From: Vreelandella nigrificans
GTDB taxonomy: Bacteria; Pseudomonadota; Gammaproteobacteria; Pseudomonadales; Halomonadaceae
DNA: 64,000 bases
Assembly: GCF_002374315.1 (NCBI RefSeq)
Contig: NZ_NWUX01000015.1
Span: 49,557 to 113,556, forward strand
Direction: 5' to 3'
Within the stretch, counting starts at the first letter, position 1; every line of letters starts with the position of its first letter. The notes below the pieces were generated by a model. It made no database searches, was not told where the DNA came from, and saw nothing but the letters and a program-made list of their open reading frames with translations. Made by a program: the position numbers and the translations under genes. Positions 18,561-26,697 of this stretch are shown in pieces.

Positions 18561-18890
18561 TTGAACATTACCGATTTACCCTTTGGGGTTACTGACTGGT
18601 CTGAAGTTGAGAAAACTGAACACACCGGGGAGCAGGGAGTTGCGTATTGGAAGACCCGCCATTTTGGCGACATCCGAGTTCGCATGGTTGAGTATAGCCC
18701 TGGCTACTTAGCCGATCATTGGTGCGCCAAAGGGCACATTCTGCTCTGCCTAGAAGGTGAGCTCCACACTGAGCTAGAAGACGGACGTTGTTTTGTGCTT
18801 CATCCAGGGTCGAGCTATCAGGTCGCAGACAACGCTGAGCTTCATCGCTCCTCGACAGAGCAAGGGGCCAAGCTGTTCGTAGTGGATTAA
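18561..18890 (+). CDS. DHCW-motif cupin fold protein
   Basis: A small single-domain beta-barrel protein of about 110 residues. The defining DHCW-type motif appears as ADHWCAKGHILLCLEGEL, and the C-terminal half shows VLHPGSSYQVADN typical of cupins. The TTG start at 18561 (preceded by AGG) places the family start NITDLPFG at the N-terminus; an ATG at 18534 has no ribosome-binding site. The biochemical role of this cupin group is not established. It lies between a NIPSNAP fragment and an AadA-like gene in an apparent insertion. Confidence 0.75.
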   Translation: MNITDLPFGVTDWSEVEKTEHTGEQGVAYWKTRHFGDIRVRMVEYSPGYLADHWCAKGHILLCLEGELHTELEDGRCFVLHPGSSYQVADNAELHRSSTEQGAKLFVVD

Positions 18891-18916
18891 AATCACATAA
18901 TCAGGTCATCCAGCAG

Positions 18917-19705
18917 ATGCCGGAGAAGAGATTGAATCCAACGATTCCTGATGAAGCGAAACAAGCCAAGTCGGTCATTGAAGACCTGCTTAGTGATTCA
19001 ATCGTCGGTATTTATCTTTTTGGCTCGGCAGTTGTGGGTGGCTTAAAACGCGACAGTGACGTGGATATTTTGGTCGCAGTTAATGACCCGCTTACCACCT
19101 GGCAAAGGAAAGAACTTGTCGCTCGGTTGATGAGTGTGTCCGGAGCAATCGGAAATCAACAGTTCATCAGGCCGATAGAGCTGACTGTCGTAACCGTTTC
19201 AGATGTTGTCCCCTGGCAGTTTCCACCTCGGGCTGAGTTTGTATACGGCGAGTGGTTGCGAGAGGAATTCGAAGCCGGAAGCATCCCAGAACCAGCCAGG
19301 GATCCTGATCTTACAATTGTCCTAAAAAAGGTAATTGATGATAGTTTGCCGCTATATGGCGGTGATGCTGCTAGCGTTTTCGGATCTGTGCCGCTAGCGG
19401 ATATTCGAATGGCAATTCGAGATTCATTGCCCAATCTTCTTGCAGAGACAGCTGGTGATGAACGTAACGTGATTTTGACCTTATCACGGATGTGGCTGAC
19501 CGCTGCTACTGGTGATATCGCTCCAAAAGATACAGCAGCGCAATGGGCGGAAAAGCAAGCGTCTCCTGATCACGCAGTGTTATTGCAGAATGCTCGCGAA
19601 GGCTATCTCGGGAGGATTGATGATAGATGGGAAGAGAACCGGGAGGAGTTCGAAGTGCTTGTCTCTTATATGAAAAAGTCAATTGAGGCATGCCTCGATG
19701 CCTAA
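18917..19705 (+). CDS. AadA-like aminoglycoside 3''-adenylyltransferase family protein
   Basis: A 262-residue nucleotidyltransferase of the ANT(3'')/AadA group. The catalytic core GSAVVGGLKRDSDVDILV (residues ~36-53) carries the two aspartates that bind Mg-ATP. IELTVVTVSDVVPWQFPPRAEFVYGEW and a C-terminal helical domain (ILTLSRMWLTAATGDIAPKD) match the family. Such enzymes adenylylate streptomycin and spectinomycin; whether this divergent chromosomal copy does so is unknown. The stop codon lies inside GCCTAAC, the form of the R'' box of an integron attC site, but a matching distal box was not found. Confidence 0.82.
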   Translation: MPEKRLNPTIPDEAKQAKSVIEDLLSDSIVGIYLFGSAVVGGLKRDSDVDILVAVNDPLTTWQRKELVARLMSVSGAIGNQQFIRPIELTVVTVSDVVPWQFPPRAEFVYGEWLREEFEAGSIPEPARDPDLTIVLKKVIDDSLPLYGGDAASVFGSVPLADIRMAIRDSLPNLLAETAGDERNVILTLSRMWLTAATGDIAPKDTAAQWAEKQASPDHAVLLQNAREGYLGRIDDRWEENREEFEVLVSYMKKSIEACLDA

Positions 19706-19854
19706 CAGTGGGAGAAGCCATGACAGGCACAGGCACAGAGACAAATTACACATTTTCCAGTGCTGGGGCGTTGAGGCTGTCGAGCCCGCCTTGGCATTGA
19801 GGGACCATATCCCCAACGTCCAGAATGTCAGGGATAAGTCACAGGCAGCTTTAA

Positions 19855-21057
19855 TCACTCCTCCCAAGCGGCAATGATATCGCGCTCTTCATCGCTCATA
19901 TTTGTCATGTTACCCAGTGGCATATAGCGGCTGGCCACGACTCGTTGAATTTGTGCTTTATGGCCAAGAATTTCGTCCCAATTATCCAAGGCAAAGCCTG
20001 CAGGCGGCGCTGAAAACCCGGCATGCGCAGGGTTGCGAGCATGGCACTGCACACAATGCTGCTCCATTAATTGAGTAATTTGTGCCTGGTCTGGCTGTCC
20101 CGCCACCCCCTCGCCGCTCGGCAAGGTAGCAGTGGGTGCCGTCACCCCAAATGCCAATAAAATAAGCCCGACCCCAAAAGCGGGATACGCTGGCTGGGTT
20201 TTGCCTGCATGCATCAATACGAAGAACTGCCGAATCAAAGCGCCAGCAAAGATAAACAGCACCATGGCTATCCATGCACGCTCGTGGGAGTAGATAAACG
20301 AGTAGTGATTACTTACCATCAACAAGACGACGGGTAGCGTAAAGTAAGTGTTATGCACCGAGCGCTGTTTGCCGCGCTTGCCATCCAAAGGGTTGGGGGC
20401 TTCTCCCGCCTTCATGGCTTTCACCATGCGGCGCTGGCCGGGGATAATCCAGAAGAAGACGTTCGCCGACATTGCCGTTGCCATCACCGCGCCGGTAAGC
20501 AAAAAGGCCGCACGCCCGGTGAACATTTGCGTGCTGAGATAGGCAACCACCACCATCATGACGGCAACGGCTACGCTGAGTAGACCATCGCGCTCCATAT
20601 TGGGGCTAATACGTTTACACAGTTCGTTGTACACCACCCAGCCGCCCAATAAGAAGGCCAGCGCCAGCAAATTCGCCTGCCAGCCACTCATATTAGCGGC
20701 CCACTGCCAGGAGCTATTGGGATTTACCAAGTAGAAGCCGGGATTCACCATGTACAAAATAACAAACAACGCAAAGCCAGAAAGCCAGGTGGTATAGGCT
20801 TTCCAAAACGACCAGTGCAGCTCGTTGGGCAACTTAGCAGGGGCTGTGGCGTACTTCTGATTATGGTAGAAACCACCACCATGTACCGACCACATCTCGC
20901 CAAACACGCCCTTCTCGCGGTCTTCTGACGACTTGGGTGTGCGCAGACTGTTGTCCAGCATGACAAAGTAGATCGACTCACCGATCCAGGCAATAGCCGC
21001 AATCACATGCAGCCAGCGCAGCAGCAAATTAACAAAATCAATGGTATACGCTTGCAT
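19855..21057 (-). CDS. puuD: Urate hydroxylase PuuD (membrane-bound, with cytochrome c domain)
   Basis: A 400-residue protein with about eight hydrophobic helices, starting LLLRWLHVIAAIAWIGESIYFVMLD and continuing through FWIIPGQRRMVKAMKAGE. Its C-terminal cytochrome c domain carries the heme motif CVQCH (residue ~336) and a distal methionine region RYMPLGNMT. This architecture defines PuuD, which oxidises urate to 5-hydroxyisourate with electrons passed to the respiratory chain instead of making peroxide. ATG at 21057 follows GAGGG. It lies 11 bases after uraH, whose product acts next in the pathway. Confidence 0.92.
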   Translation of the reverse strand: MQAYTIDFVNLLLRWLHVIAAIAWIGESIYFVMLDNSLRTPKSSEDREKGVFGEMWSVHGGGFYHNQKYATAPAKLPNELHWSFWKAYTTWLSGFALFVILYMVNPGFYLVNPNSSWQWAANMSGWQANLLALAFLLGGWVVYNELCKRISPNMERDGLLSVAVAVMMVVVAYLSTQMFTGRAAFLLTGAVMATAMSANVFFWIIPGQRRMVKAMKAGEAPNPLDGKRGKQRSVHNTYFTLPVVLLMVSNHYSFIYSHERAWIAMVLFIFAGALIRQFFVLMHAGKTQPAYPAFGVGLILLAFGVTAPTATLPSGEGVAGQPDQAQITQLMEQHCVQCHARNPAHAGFSAPPAGFALDNWDEILGHKAQIQRVVASRYMPLGNMTNMSDEERDIIAAWEE

Positions 21058-21068
21058 GCTGAGCCCTC

Positions 21069-21422
21069 TTAACTGCCGCGATAAGTTGAGTACCCATAGG
21101 GCGAAAGCAGTAACGGCACATGATAGTGCTGGCTGGCGTCAGCGACGCCAAAGCGTAGCGGTATCACGTCCAAAAAACGCGGCTCATCAGCATCGATACC
21201 CTGAGCACGCAAGTAATCACCGGCATGGAACACTATCTCGTACTCACCCGCCGTAAATGCATCACCTTCAAGAATAGGCGCATCGCAGCGGCCATCGTGG
21301 TTGGTCACCACGCTACCCAAGTGCTCGCTGGTGTCGCCTGAAATACGAAATACCTCAATCACAATCCCCTGGCCAGGCTGCCCTTGTGCGGTATCCAGTA
21401 CGTGGGTGGTTAAGCGTCCCAT
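21069..21422 (-). CDS. uraH: 5-Hydroxyisourate hydrolase (transthyretin-like)
   Basis: A 117-residue transthyretin-like protein that hydrolyses 5-hydroxyisourate, the PuuD product, to OHCU. Family marks are [16 protein letters not shown] at the start, the catalytic-type residues in HVLD and [18 protein letters not shown], and the C-terminal YRGS tetrapeptide diagnostic of the enzyme as opposed to transthyretin. ATG at 21422 has AGGAG five bases upstream. It is the first gene of a uraH-puuD operon and diverges from uraD. Confidence 0.93.
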   Translation of the reverse strand: MGRLTTHVLDTAQGQPGQGIVIEVFRISGDTSEHLGSVVTNHDGRCDAPILEGDAFTAGEYEIVFHAGDYLRAQGIDADEPRFLDVIPLRFGVADASQHYHVPLLLSPYGYSTYRGS

Positions 21423-21475
21423 AGCCACTCCTATTAAAATTAGTTGTTACGACCATCTACCTAGATTGACCTATC

Positions 21476-21491
21476 GGTCAAAGAGTAACGT
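21476..21491. promoter_or_regulatory. Candidate TetR/RutR-like operator between uraH and uraD
   Basis: TTGACCTATCGGTCAA is a perfect inverted repeat (TTGACC/GGTCAA, four-base centre) about midway in the divergent uraH-uraD promoter region. It closely resembles the RutR-type operator of TetR regulators. No TetR-family gene lies in the window. Confidence 0.55.
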
Positions 21492-21492
21492 T

Positions 21493-21537
21493 GCTACTAT
21501 CTCCATGACTACTATTTCCATGGCTACTATTTATTCT
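21493..21537. repeat. 15-bp tandem repeat, three copies
   Basis: Three consecutive 15-base units of the form (G/A)CTACTATTTCCATG, the third diverging at its end, begin one base after the uraH-uraD operator. They fall in the leader of uraD. Confidence 0.7.
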
Positions 21538-21575
21538 ATACAGTCATTTCATCATAGAACGCTTGGAGAGTTTTC

Positions 21576-22115
21576 GTGCCTACCTCGCCATTACCTACTC
21601 TTGCGCCTGCGCCAAGCACATGCAGTCTTGAACGCTTTATCCACCATTACGGCGATATTTTTGAACACTCACCATGGGTGGCAAACGCCGCGTGGAACGA
21701 AGGGTTGAGTGAGGTACATAACACTCCTGATGCCCTTGCCGACCTAATGGGGCGGATGCTGCAACAGGCGACGCCTGAGCAACAAATTGCAGTGATTCAA
21801 GCGCACCCTGACCTGGCCGGTAAAGCGGCGCTGGCAGGCGAGCTTACCCAGGACTCTAGCCGGGAGCAGGCAGGTGCCGGTTTAGATCAGTGTACACCTG
21901 AAGAATTTTCTCGCTTTGAACAGCTCAACGCTGCTTATAAAGAGAAGTTCGGCTTCCCGTTTGTTATCGCCGTTAAGGGACTGGATCGACATGCTATTTT
22001 GGCGGCGTTTGAAGCGCGCTTGCATAACGACTTAATGCAGGAACGAGATGCCGCAATTGAACAAATTATCCGGATTGCCCGCTTCCGGCTAAGCGTGCGG
22101 GCCGAGCAGCCATAA
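21576..22115 (+). CDS. uraD: OHCU decarboxylase
   Basis: A 179-residue enzyme that decarboxylates 2-oxo-4-hydroxy-4-carboxy-5-ureidoimidazoline to S-allantoin, the third step after PuuD and UraH. Motifs include the catalytic-histidine segment QAHPDLAGKAALAGELT, SREQAGAGLD and NAAYKEKFGFPFVIAVKG. The start is GTG at 21576 with GGAGAG a few bases upstream. It is read away from uraH-puuD. A hairpin follows at 22179. Confidence 0.93.
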   Translation: MPTSPLPTLAPAPSTCSLERFIHHYGDIFEHSPWVANAAWNEGLSEVHNTPDALADLMGRMLQQATPEQQIAVIQAHPDLAGKAALAGELTQDSSREQAGAGLDQCTPEEFSRFEQLNAAYKEKFGFPFVIAVKGLDRHAILAAFEARLHNDLMQERDAAIEQIIRIARFRLSVRAEQP

Positions 22116-22175
22116 CACTTGAAACAGCTACTTTTCAGCAAACACCCTACATACAGCCCTTGAAGCAATACAATG

Positions 22176-22207
22176 AAAAATGCCACGCCTGATAAGGGCG
22201 CGGCATT
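22176..22207 (-). terminator. Terminator between uraD and phasin genes
   Basis: AATGCCACGCC and GGCGCGGCATT pair (one mismatch) over a seven-base loop. On the minus strand the hairpin is followed by a T-run, so it best serves the phasin gene; it may also stop uraD transcripts. Confidence 0.7.
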
Positions 22208-22225
22208 CTAACTTTAATACGTGAT

Positions 22226-22582
22226 TTACTGCTTAGCGGTTTCCAGCGCTTTCTTGGTGCTTTCTTCGGCCATCTTCTGGCTATCTTTCATAAAGCTTTG
22301 GCTGATTGAGGTTACTTTCTCTGAATCACCTTTCATGCGCTCCAACAGGTCAGACATGGTTTTCTGCTGGCTTTCCATCGCTTTTTTGAAGCCATCTGCA
22401 TCTTTAACGTCCAGCCAGGTGCGAGCCTGGGCGATGGTCATATCCGAGTAAGCACGCGCAGCATCCAACTGAGCACTGAATAGCAGCTCGTAGTAGTCAA
22501 GCGCTGACAGCGTATAGGAACGCATTGGCGTTATGAATGTGGATTCAATCTGTTGGTTAGTTTTTTCGACAGTCTTATTCAT
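22226..22582 (-). CDS. Phasin family protein
   Basis: A 118-residue, almost entirely helical, charged protein of the phasin family. It shows TLSALDYYELLFSAQLDAARAYSDM and a heptad-rich C-terminus rich in Lys, Glu and Ala. Phasins coat polyhydroxyalkanoate granules in the cytoplasm and control their size. It is a single-gene unit with AT-rich upstream DNA and a terminator at 22176. No PHA synthase or other granule gene is present in this window. Confidence 0.85.
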   Translation of the reverse strand: MNKTVEKTNQQIESTFITPMRSYTLSALDYYELLFSAQLDAARAYSDMTIAQARTWLDVKDADGFKKAMESQQKTMSDLLERMKGDSEKVTSISQSFMKDSQKMAEESTKKALETAKQ

Positions 22583-23178
22583 TAGGTAGTCTCCCTGAGA
22601 GTGCTAGCTGGTAGTGCTAGCAATTCAATTTGCCTAAGAGGCGGTTGTAGTGAGGTCTTGGCCTTTGCTACCTTCAAAGCTAGCAGTGCTTTTTGTGCAG
22701 CGCAACATGATTTTTAGCATAAGACTACGAAACCACTCCCTGTAGACACACCGTAACTTAAAAGACATAAAATATTATTATAATAAACAAAAACTTAATG
22801 CCAATTTTAAAAATTTACACGGACTACTCCTCTCACTAATTAATCAATAATTTCTGATTAAATAGCCTACCTCGACCAACATTGATGAATATTGTAAAGC
22901 AGGTGGCTTAACAGCCCCCTGCATTCTAAAAGCGCCACTTACCCCATAACGAGATAAGTAAGCCTCTGTTTTATAAAAATATTCATTTATTCCTAATATC
23001 CTGATCTTTTCAGTACCTAATTTCAGTACCTCTCCCTCTCTATCTAATTATTTTTAGCACGCAACTATTAAGCCAACCGAGCATTTACCTCAAGAACCAT
23101 TTAGACAACCAACTATCCCCTCACCCAGTTATCCATATACTATTTAGCTATCCAACTACTATTCCAACCATCCCAGCG
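22583..23178. other. Long AT-rich non-coding stretch upstream of the phasin gene
   Basis: Almost 600 bases without a recognisable gene. The part nearest 22583 must contain the phasin promoter. From about 22780 on, it is AT-rich with many short pyrimidine-rich repeats; for example TTCAGTACCT occurs twice near 23005-23035, and CCAACTA-like motifs recur at 23110-23165. A decayed intergenic spacer is the simplest reading. Confidence 0.5.
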
Positions 23179-23871
23179 CTATAGGTCGCGGATAGTAATC
23201 GCTTTACCTGCCATCCCATCGTGTAAACCAAGCATGCGTTTGAACCATACATCCACGGGGCCCCCTGACTCAATCAAGACTTCTAATGAGACAACATAAG
23301 CCCACATCAGACTGCCAAACAGCAGGTAGTCCACACCGCCTGGGGCATCGCCATCTAGAAACGCACTGTCGCGCAACAGGTCTCGTACGGGTGCCAGCGC
23401 CTGCTTAAGCTCCTGTTTACCCTGCTCAGGCTGGTGGAACTCTTCTAACGTGCAGCCGAACCGTGCTTCGCGGGTTTCACGAAAATAATCGCGATCACCT
23501 GGATGTATTGCCGCCAGCAAGTCCATGGCAATAATGCGAAATAGCGCCGGATTTACGCTGCGTTCAACAATGTATTTGAACAGTAGGGCTCGCTGATAGC
23601 TGGCGCCTTTACCAAGCACAGGGGCATCTGGGTATGTCTTATCCAGATATCGCATGATCTCGAAACTGTCGGTGACGGTCTGTTCACCATCGCAGAGCAC
23701 TGGCACTTTATCGTAGTTGGCAAAGGCCAGCGCGTCTTTTTCAAGAAACCGCCAAGCAACGGTCTCAAAGGGCAAGCCCTTATGCGCCAGCGCCATCCGA
23801 ACCCGCCAGCAATAGGGAGAAAACCGTAAACGCTCATCGCGCCCGCACAGGTCATAGAGGGTAATTGCCAC
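23179..23871 (-). CDS. Glutathione S-transferase family protein
   Basis: A 230-residue protein with an N-terminal thioredoxin-like domain (RFSPYCWRVRMALAHKGLPF, cis-proline in KVPVL, and DSFEIMRYLDKTYPDAPV for glutathione contact) and an all-helical C-terminal domain. The Ser/Cys-containing SPYCWR segment suggests the beta/omega-like or etherase-like subgroup. I chose the GTG at 23871, which follows AGGAGG by eight bases. It is a single gene; no substrate is suggested by its neighbours. Confidence 0.85.
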   Translation of the reverse strand: MAITLYDLCGRDERLRFSPYCWRVRMALAHKGLPFETVAWRFLEKDALAFANYDKVPVLCDGEQTVTDSFEIMRYLDKTYPDAPVLGKGASYQRALLFKYIVERSVNPALFRIIAMDLLAAIHPGDRDYFRETREARFGCTLEEFHQPEQGKQELKQALAPVRDLLRDSAFLDGDAPGGVDYLLFGSLMWAYVVSLEVLIESGGPVDVWFKRMLGLHDGMAGKAITIRDL

Positions 23872-24265
23872 AGTACAGACCTCCTGATTGTAATTAGTAC
23901 TTATTGTCATCAGTAATGGTGAATGGACATCTTCATCGATAACAATGGGCGCAAGTCACCAACGACGCAAGTCATGCGATTACTAATCTGTACCCCACCC
24001 CAAGCAGGTAACTGCACTGTCAATTAGTCTAATAGCCCACCAATACGACTTCTGTATCAAGAAGCATCAAAAACAAATAAAAACATAATGTTAACCTTAA
24101 AAAACCAGTCGAATATGCCTTTGCTTCAGCTCCATTACTGGTAAGACCAATTTTCCAATGTAGTCATTACTTCGCCCTAAACGTATCTTTCACACTGATC
24201 AAACCAGCGCGACTGGCCGGCTACTCCGGAGCACACCAAATTAATAACAAGGGGCCATTCCTCCC
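23872..24265. other. Divergent control region before the lactate/glycolate permease gene
   Basis: About 390 bases between the GST gene (leftward) and the permease gene (rightward). It holds the TGGT-N3-ACCA operator at 24136-24152. No RNA or protein gene was recognised. Confidence 0.55.
24136..24152. promoter_or_regulatory. Candidate FCD-regulator operator before the permease gene
   Basis: TACTGGTAAGACCAATT contains TGGT-N3-ACCA, the palindrome bound by PdhR/LldR/GlcC-type FadR-family regulators. The same ACTGGT-N-AGACCA core occurs before glcD at 27582. It lies about 113 bases upstream of the permease start. Confidence 0.6.
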
Positions 24266-25957
24266 ATGAACGAAACGACACTTGCACTCCTGGCATTTCT
24301 GCCGCTATTGCTCGCAGGTATTTTGCTCATAGGTTTCAAAATACCTGCAAAAATAGCGATGCCGATTGTCTTTTTCACCGCTGCGATTATTGGCTTAACC
24401 GCTTGGGATATGTCCTTTAGCCGTGTAGCTGCATCAACCGTACAGGGTTTGATCCAGACAGCAGGCCTGCTGTGGATTATTTTTGGCGCTATTTTGCTAC
24501 TTAATACGCTAAAACACTCTGGCGGCATTACTGCCATTCGTAACGGTTTTTCGGGCATCAGCCCCGACCGTCGTGTGCAAGCACTGATTGTTGCCTGGCT
24601 GTTTGGCTGTTTTATTGAAGGCGCTTCAGGCTTCGGCACACCAGCGGCGGTAGCAGCTCCATTGATGGTGGCACTTGGCTTCCCGGCTCTGGCAGCCGTG
24701 GTTGTGGGTATGATGATTCAGTCTACCCCCGTTTCCTTTGGCGCCGTGGGCACACCGGTTGTGGTAGGCGTAGGAAGTGGGCTTGATCGGGCTGGTATTA
24801 CCGCTCAGTTAGAGGCAACAGGCTCCAGCTGGGAGGTGTTTTTCCAGATGATAACGAATGGCGTGGCAATTACTCACGGTATCGTGGGCATTCTAATGCC
24901 GCTGATTCTTGTGCTGGTCATGGTGCGCTTTTTCGGCGCCAACCGCTCCTGGAAAGAAGGCCTCTCTATTGCCCCCTTCGCCATCTTTACCGGTGTCGCA
25001 TTTGTCGTACCCTACACCTTGGTCGGTGTCTTCTTGGGCCCAGAATTCCCTTCAATGATTGGCGCTATGGTTGGCTTGGCCATCGTAGTACCTGCGGCGC
25101 GTAAAGGCTTCCTGCTACCGAAAGATACGTGGGACTTTCCTGAGGCCTCCTCTTGGCCGGATGAATGGATTGGCAACCTGCAGATTAAGCTAGACGACGT
25201 GGCTGGTAAGGCCCCCATGTCTACTTTGAAAGGCTGGATTCCGTATGTGCTGCTGGCAATCTTCCTCGTCGCTTCACGCACTGTTGAGCCACTGCGTAAC
25301 GCGCTAACCTCGGTAAGCCTGAACTGGGCCAACATCTTTGGCGAAGCTGGCGTCAGCGGCGGCATACAGCCCTTGTACCTGCCAGGCGGCATCATTCTGG
25401 CCGTTGTAATAGTGACCTACTTCATACACAGCATGAACCCTCGCCAGATGAGTGCCGCGGTATCAGAATCCACTAAAACCATCTTCGGTGCGGGCTTCGT
25501 GCTTGTGTTCACCGTGCCGATGGTACGTATTCTGATCAACTCAGGCGTTAACGGTGCTGACCTGGTTTCCATGCCAGTAATGATGGCTCAGGCGGTTGCT
25601 AATAACGTGGGCGGAGTCTATCCCTTCTTTGCGCCAGCGGTAGGGGCGTTGGGAGCCTTTATTGCAGGTTCGAACACGGTCTCTAACCTGATGCTGGCAG
25701 AGTTCCAATTTAATATTGCTCAAACCCTGGGTCTCTCTACAGCGATGATGGTGGCACTTCAAGCGGTAGGCGCGGCAGCAGGTAATATGATTGCTATCCA
25801 TAACGTCGTAGCAGCATCGGCCACTGTTGGCCTGTTAGGCCGTGAAGGAACAACGATTCGTAAAACCATTATCCCGACAATCTACTACCTGATATTCACC
25901 GGCATCATTGCGCTAGTAGCATTCTACGTAATAGGAGTCACCGACCCACTGATGTAG
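24266..25957 (+). CDS. L-lactate/glycolate permease (LctP family)
   Basis: A 563-residue polytopic transporter of the lactate permease family, 12 or more hydrophobic segments. Family signatures include [46 protein letters not shown] and [18 protein letters not shown] (each cited only in part). E. coli GlcA, the glycolate permease, is a paralogue of LldP in this family. Linkage to glcC and glcDEFG and a shared candidate operator make glycolate import the most likely role, with lactate as an alternative. A strong hairpin at 25996 ends the unit. Confidence 0.9.
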   Translation: MNETTLALLAFLPLLLAGILLIGFKIPAKIAMPIVFFTAAIIGLTAWDMSFSRVAASTVQGLIQTAGLLWIIFGAILLLNTLKHSGGITAIRNGFSGISPDRRVQALIVAWLFGCFIEGASGFGTPAAVAAPLMVALGFPALAAVVVGMMIQSTPVSFGAVGTPVVVGVGSGLDRAGITAQLEATGSSWEVFFQMITNGVAITHGIVGILMPLILVLVMVRFFGANRSWKEGLSIAPFAIFTGVAFVVPYTLVGVFLGPEFPSMIGAMVGLAIVVPAARKGFLLPKDTWDFPEASSWPDEWIGNLQIKLDDVAGKAPMSTLKGWIPYVLLAIFLVASRTVEPLRNALTSVSLNWANIFGEAGVSGGIQPLYLPGGIILAVVIVTYFIHSMNPRQMSAAVSESTKTIFGAGFVLVFTVPMVRILINSGVNGADLVSMPVMMAQAVANNVGGVYPFFAPAVGALGAFIAGSNTVSNLMLAEFQFNIAQTLGLSTAMMVALQAVGAAAGNMIAIHNVVAASATVGLLGREGTTIRKTIIPTIYYLIFTGIIALVAFYVIGVTDPLM

Positions 25958-25995
25958 ATGGACCTTGATATAAACAGAAGTTGAGATAGACACTC

Positions 25996-26024
25996 CTACA
26001 CCCCAGGCCTAGCCTGGGGTGTAG
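25996..26024. terminator. Bidirectional terminator
   Basis: A perfect 13-base stem (CTACACCCCAGGC / GCCTGGGGTGTAG) with a three-base loop between the convergent permease and gamma-carbonic anhydrase genes. Confidence 0.75.
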
Positions 26025-26050
26025 CGTTTGAAAGTCATATTTTGACGCTA

Positions 26051-26575
26051 CTAGCCGATACGTTTCAGCGCTTTAGCATGCTGCTGGCCGCGTATAACAT
26101 AGCTTTGAGCATTCAGCTTTAGTCCTTCTACTGCCTCTGCTGATAGCTCGCGCACTACTTTGGCTGGCGAGCCGACAATCAGTGAATTGGCAGGAAACAC
26201 CGCCCCCTCTTTGATAAACGCCCCGGCCCCCACCAGGCTATTTTCACCAATGACCGCACCATTCAGCACTACCGCCTGAATGCCTATTAAACAGCCATCA
26301 CCTACCGTGCAGCCGTGTAGCATCGCCTGATGCCCCACCGTAACGCCTTTACCGATTTTAAGTGGATAGCCTGGGTCAGCATGCAGGACTGCCCCATCCT
26401 GAATATTACTCTCTTCACCTATTTCCAAGTGATCGCTATCGCCACGTAGTACGGCCTGGTACCACACGCTTGAGCGCGCTTTGAGCGTCACGTGCCCAAT
26501 AACATCAGCAGTCTCCGCGATATAAACATCATCGTGAATATCAGGCTGCTGCTCGCCAAATTGATAAATAGCCAC
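26051..26575 (-). CDS. Gamma-carbonic anhydrase family protein (YrdA-like)
   Basis: A 174-residue left-handed beta-helix protein with hexapeptide repeats. VWYQAVLRGDSDHLEIGEESNIQDGAVLHADPGYP and GHQAMLHGC hold the three zinc-type histidines of the gamma-carbonic anhydrase/YrdA group, with a helical C-terminus. Members are trimeric; many have unproven carbonic anhydrase activity. It lies between the permease and the FCD regulator, on the opposite strand from the permease, with no obvious functional link to glycolate use. Confidence 0.88.
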   Translation of the reverse strand: MAIYQFGEQQPDIHDDVYIAETADVIGHVTLKARSSVWYQAVLRGDSDHLEIGEESNIQDGAVLHADPGYPLKIGKGVTVGHQAMLHGCTVGDGCLIGIQAVVLNGAVIGENSLVGAGAFIKEGAVFPANSLIVGSPAKVVRELSAEAVEGLKLNAQSYVIRGQQHAKALKRIG

Positions 26576-26641
26576 GCCATGCTCCTTTTATTGGTTACCC
26601 CCACTGCCCTCAAAAGCGGTGAAGGGTCTGTTGCTACTCTA

Positions 26642-26697
26642 TTATCACCACTCTCTTACCACTGCTCTATTACCACTGTTCTATTACCACTGTTCTA
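26642..26697. repeat. 14-bp tandem repeat reaching into the 3' end of the regulator gene
   Basis: About four 14-base units of the form TTACCACTGTTCTA, the first degraded. The last unit covers the stop codon and final residues of the FCD regulator gene. Confidence 0.75.

Noticed and set aside
19700..19790. Complete integron attC site after the aadA-like gene
   Set aside because: The GCCTAAC box is present, but no GTTRRRY partner at the required distance was found; kept only as a possible relic.
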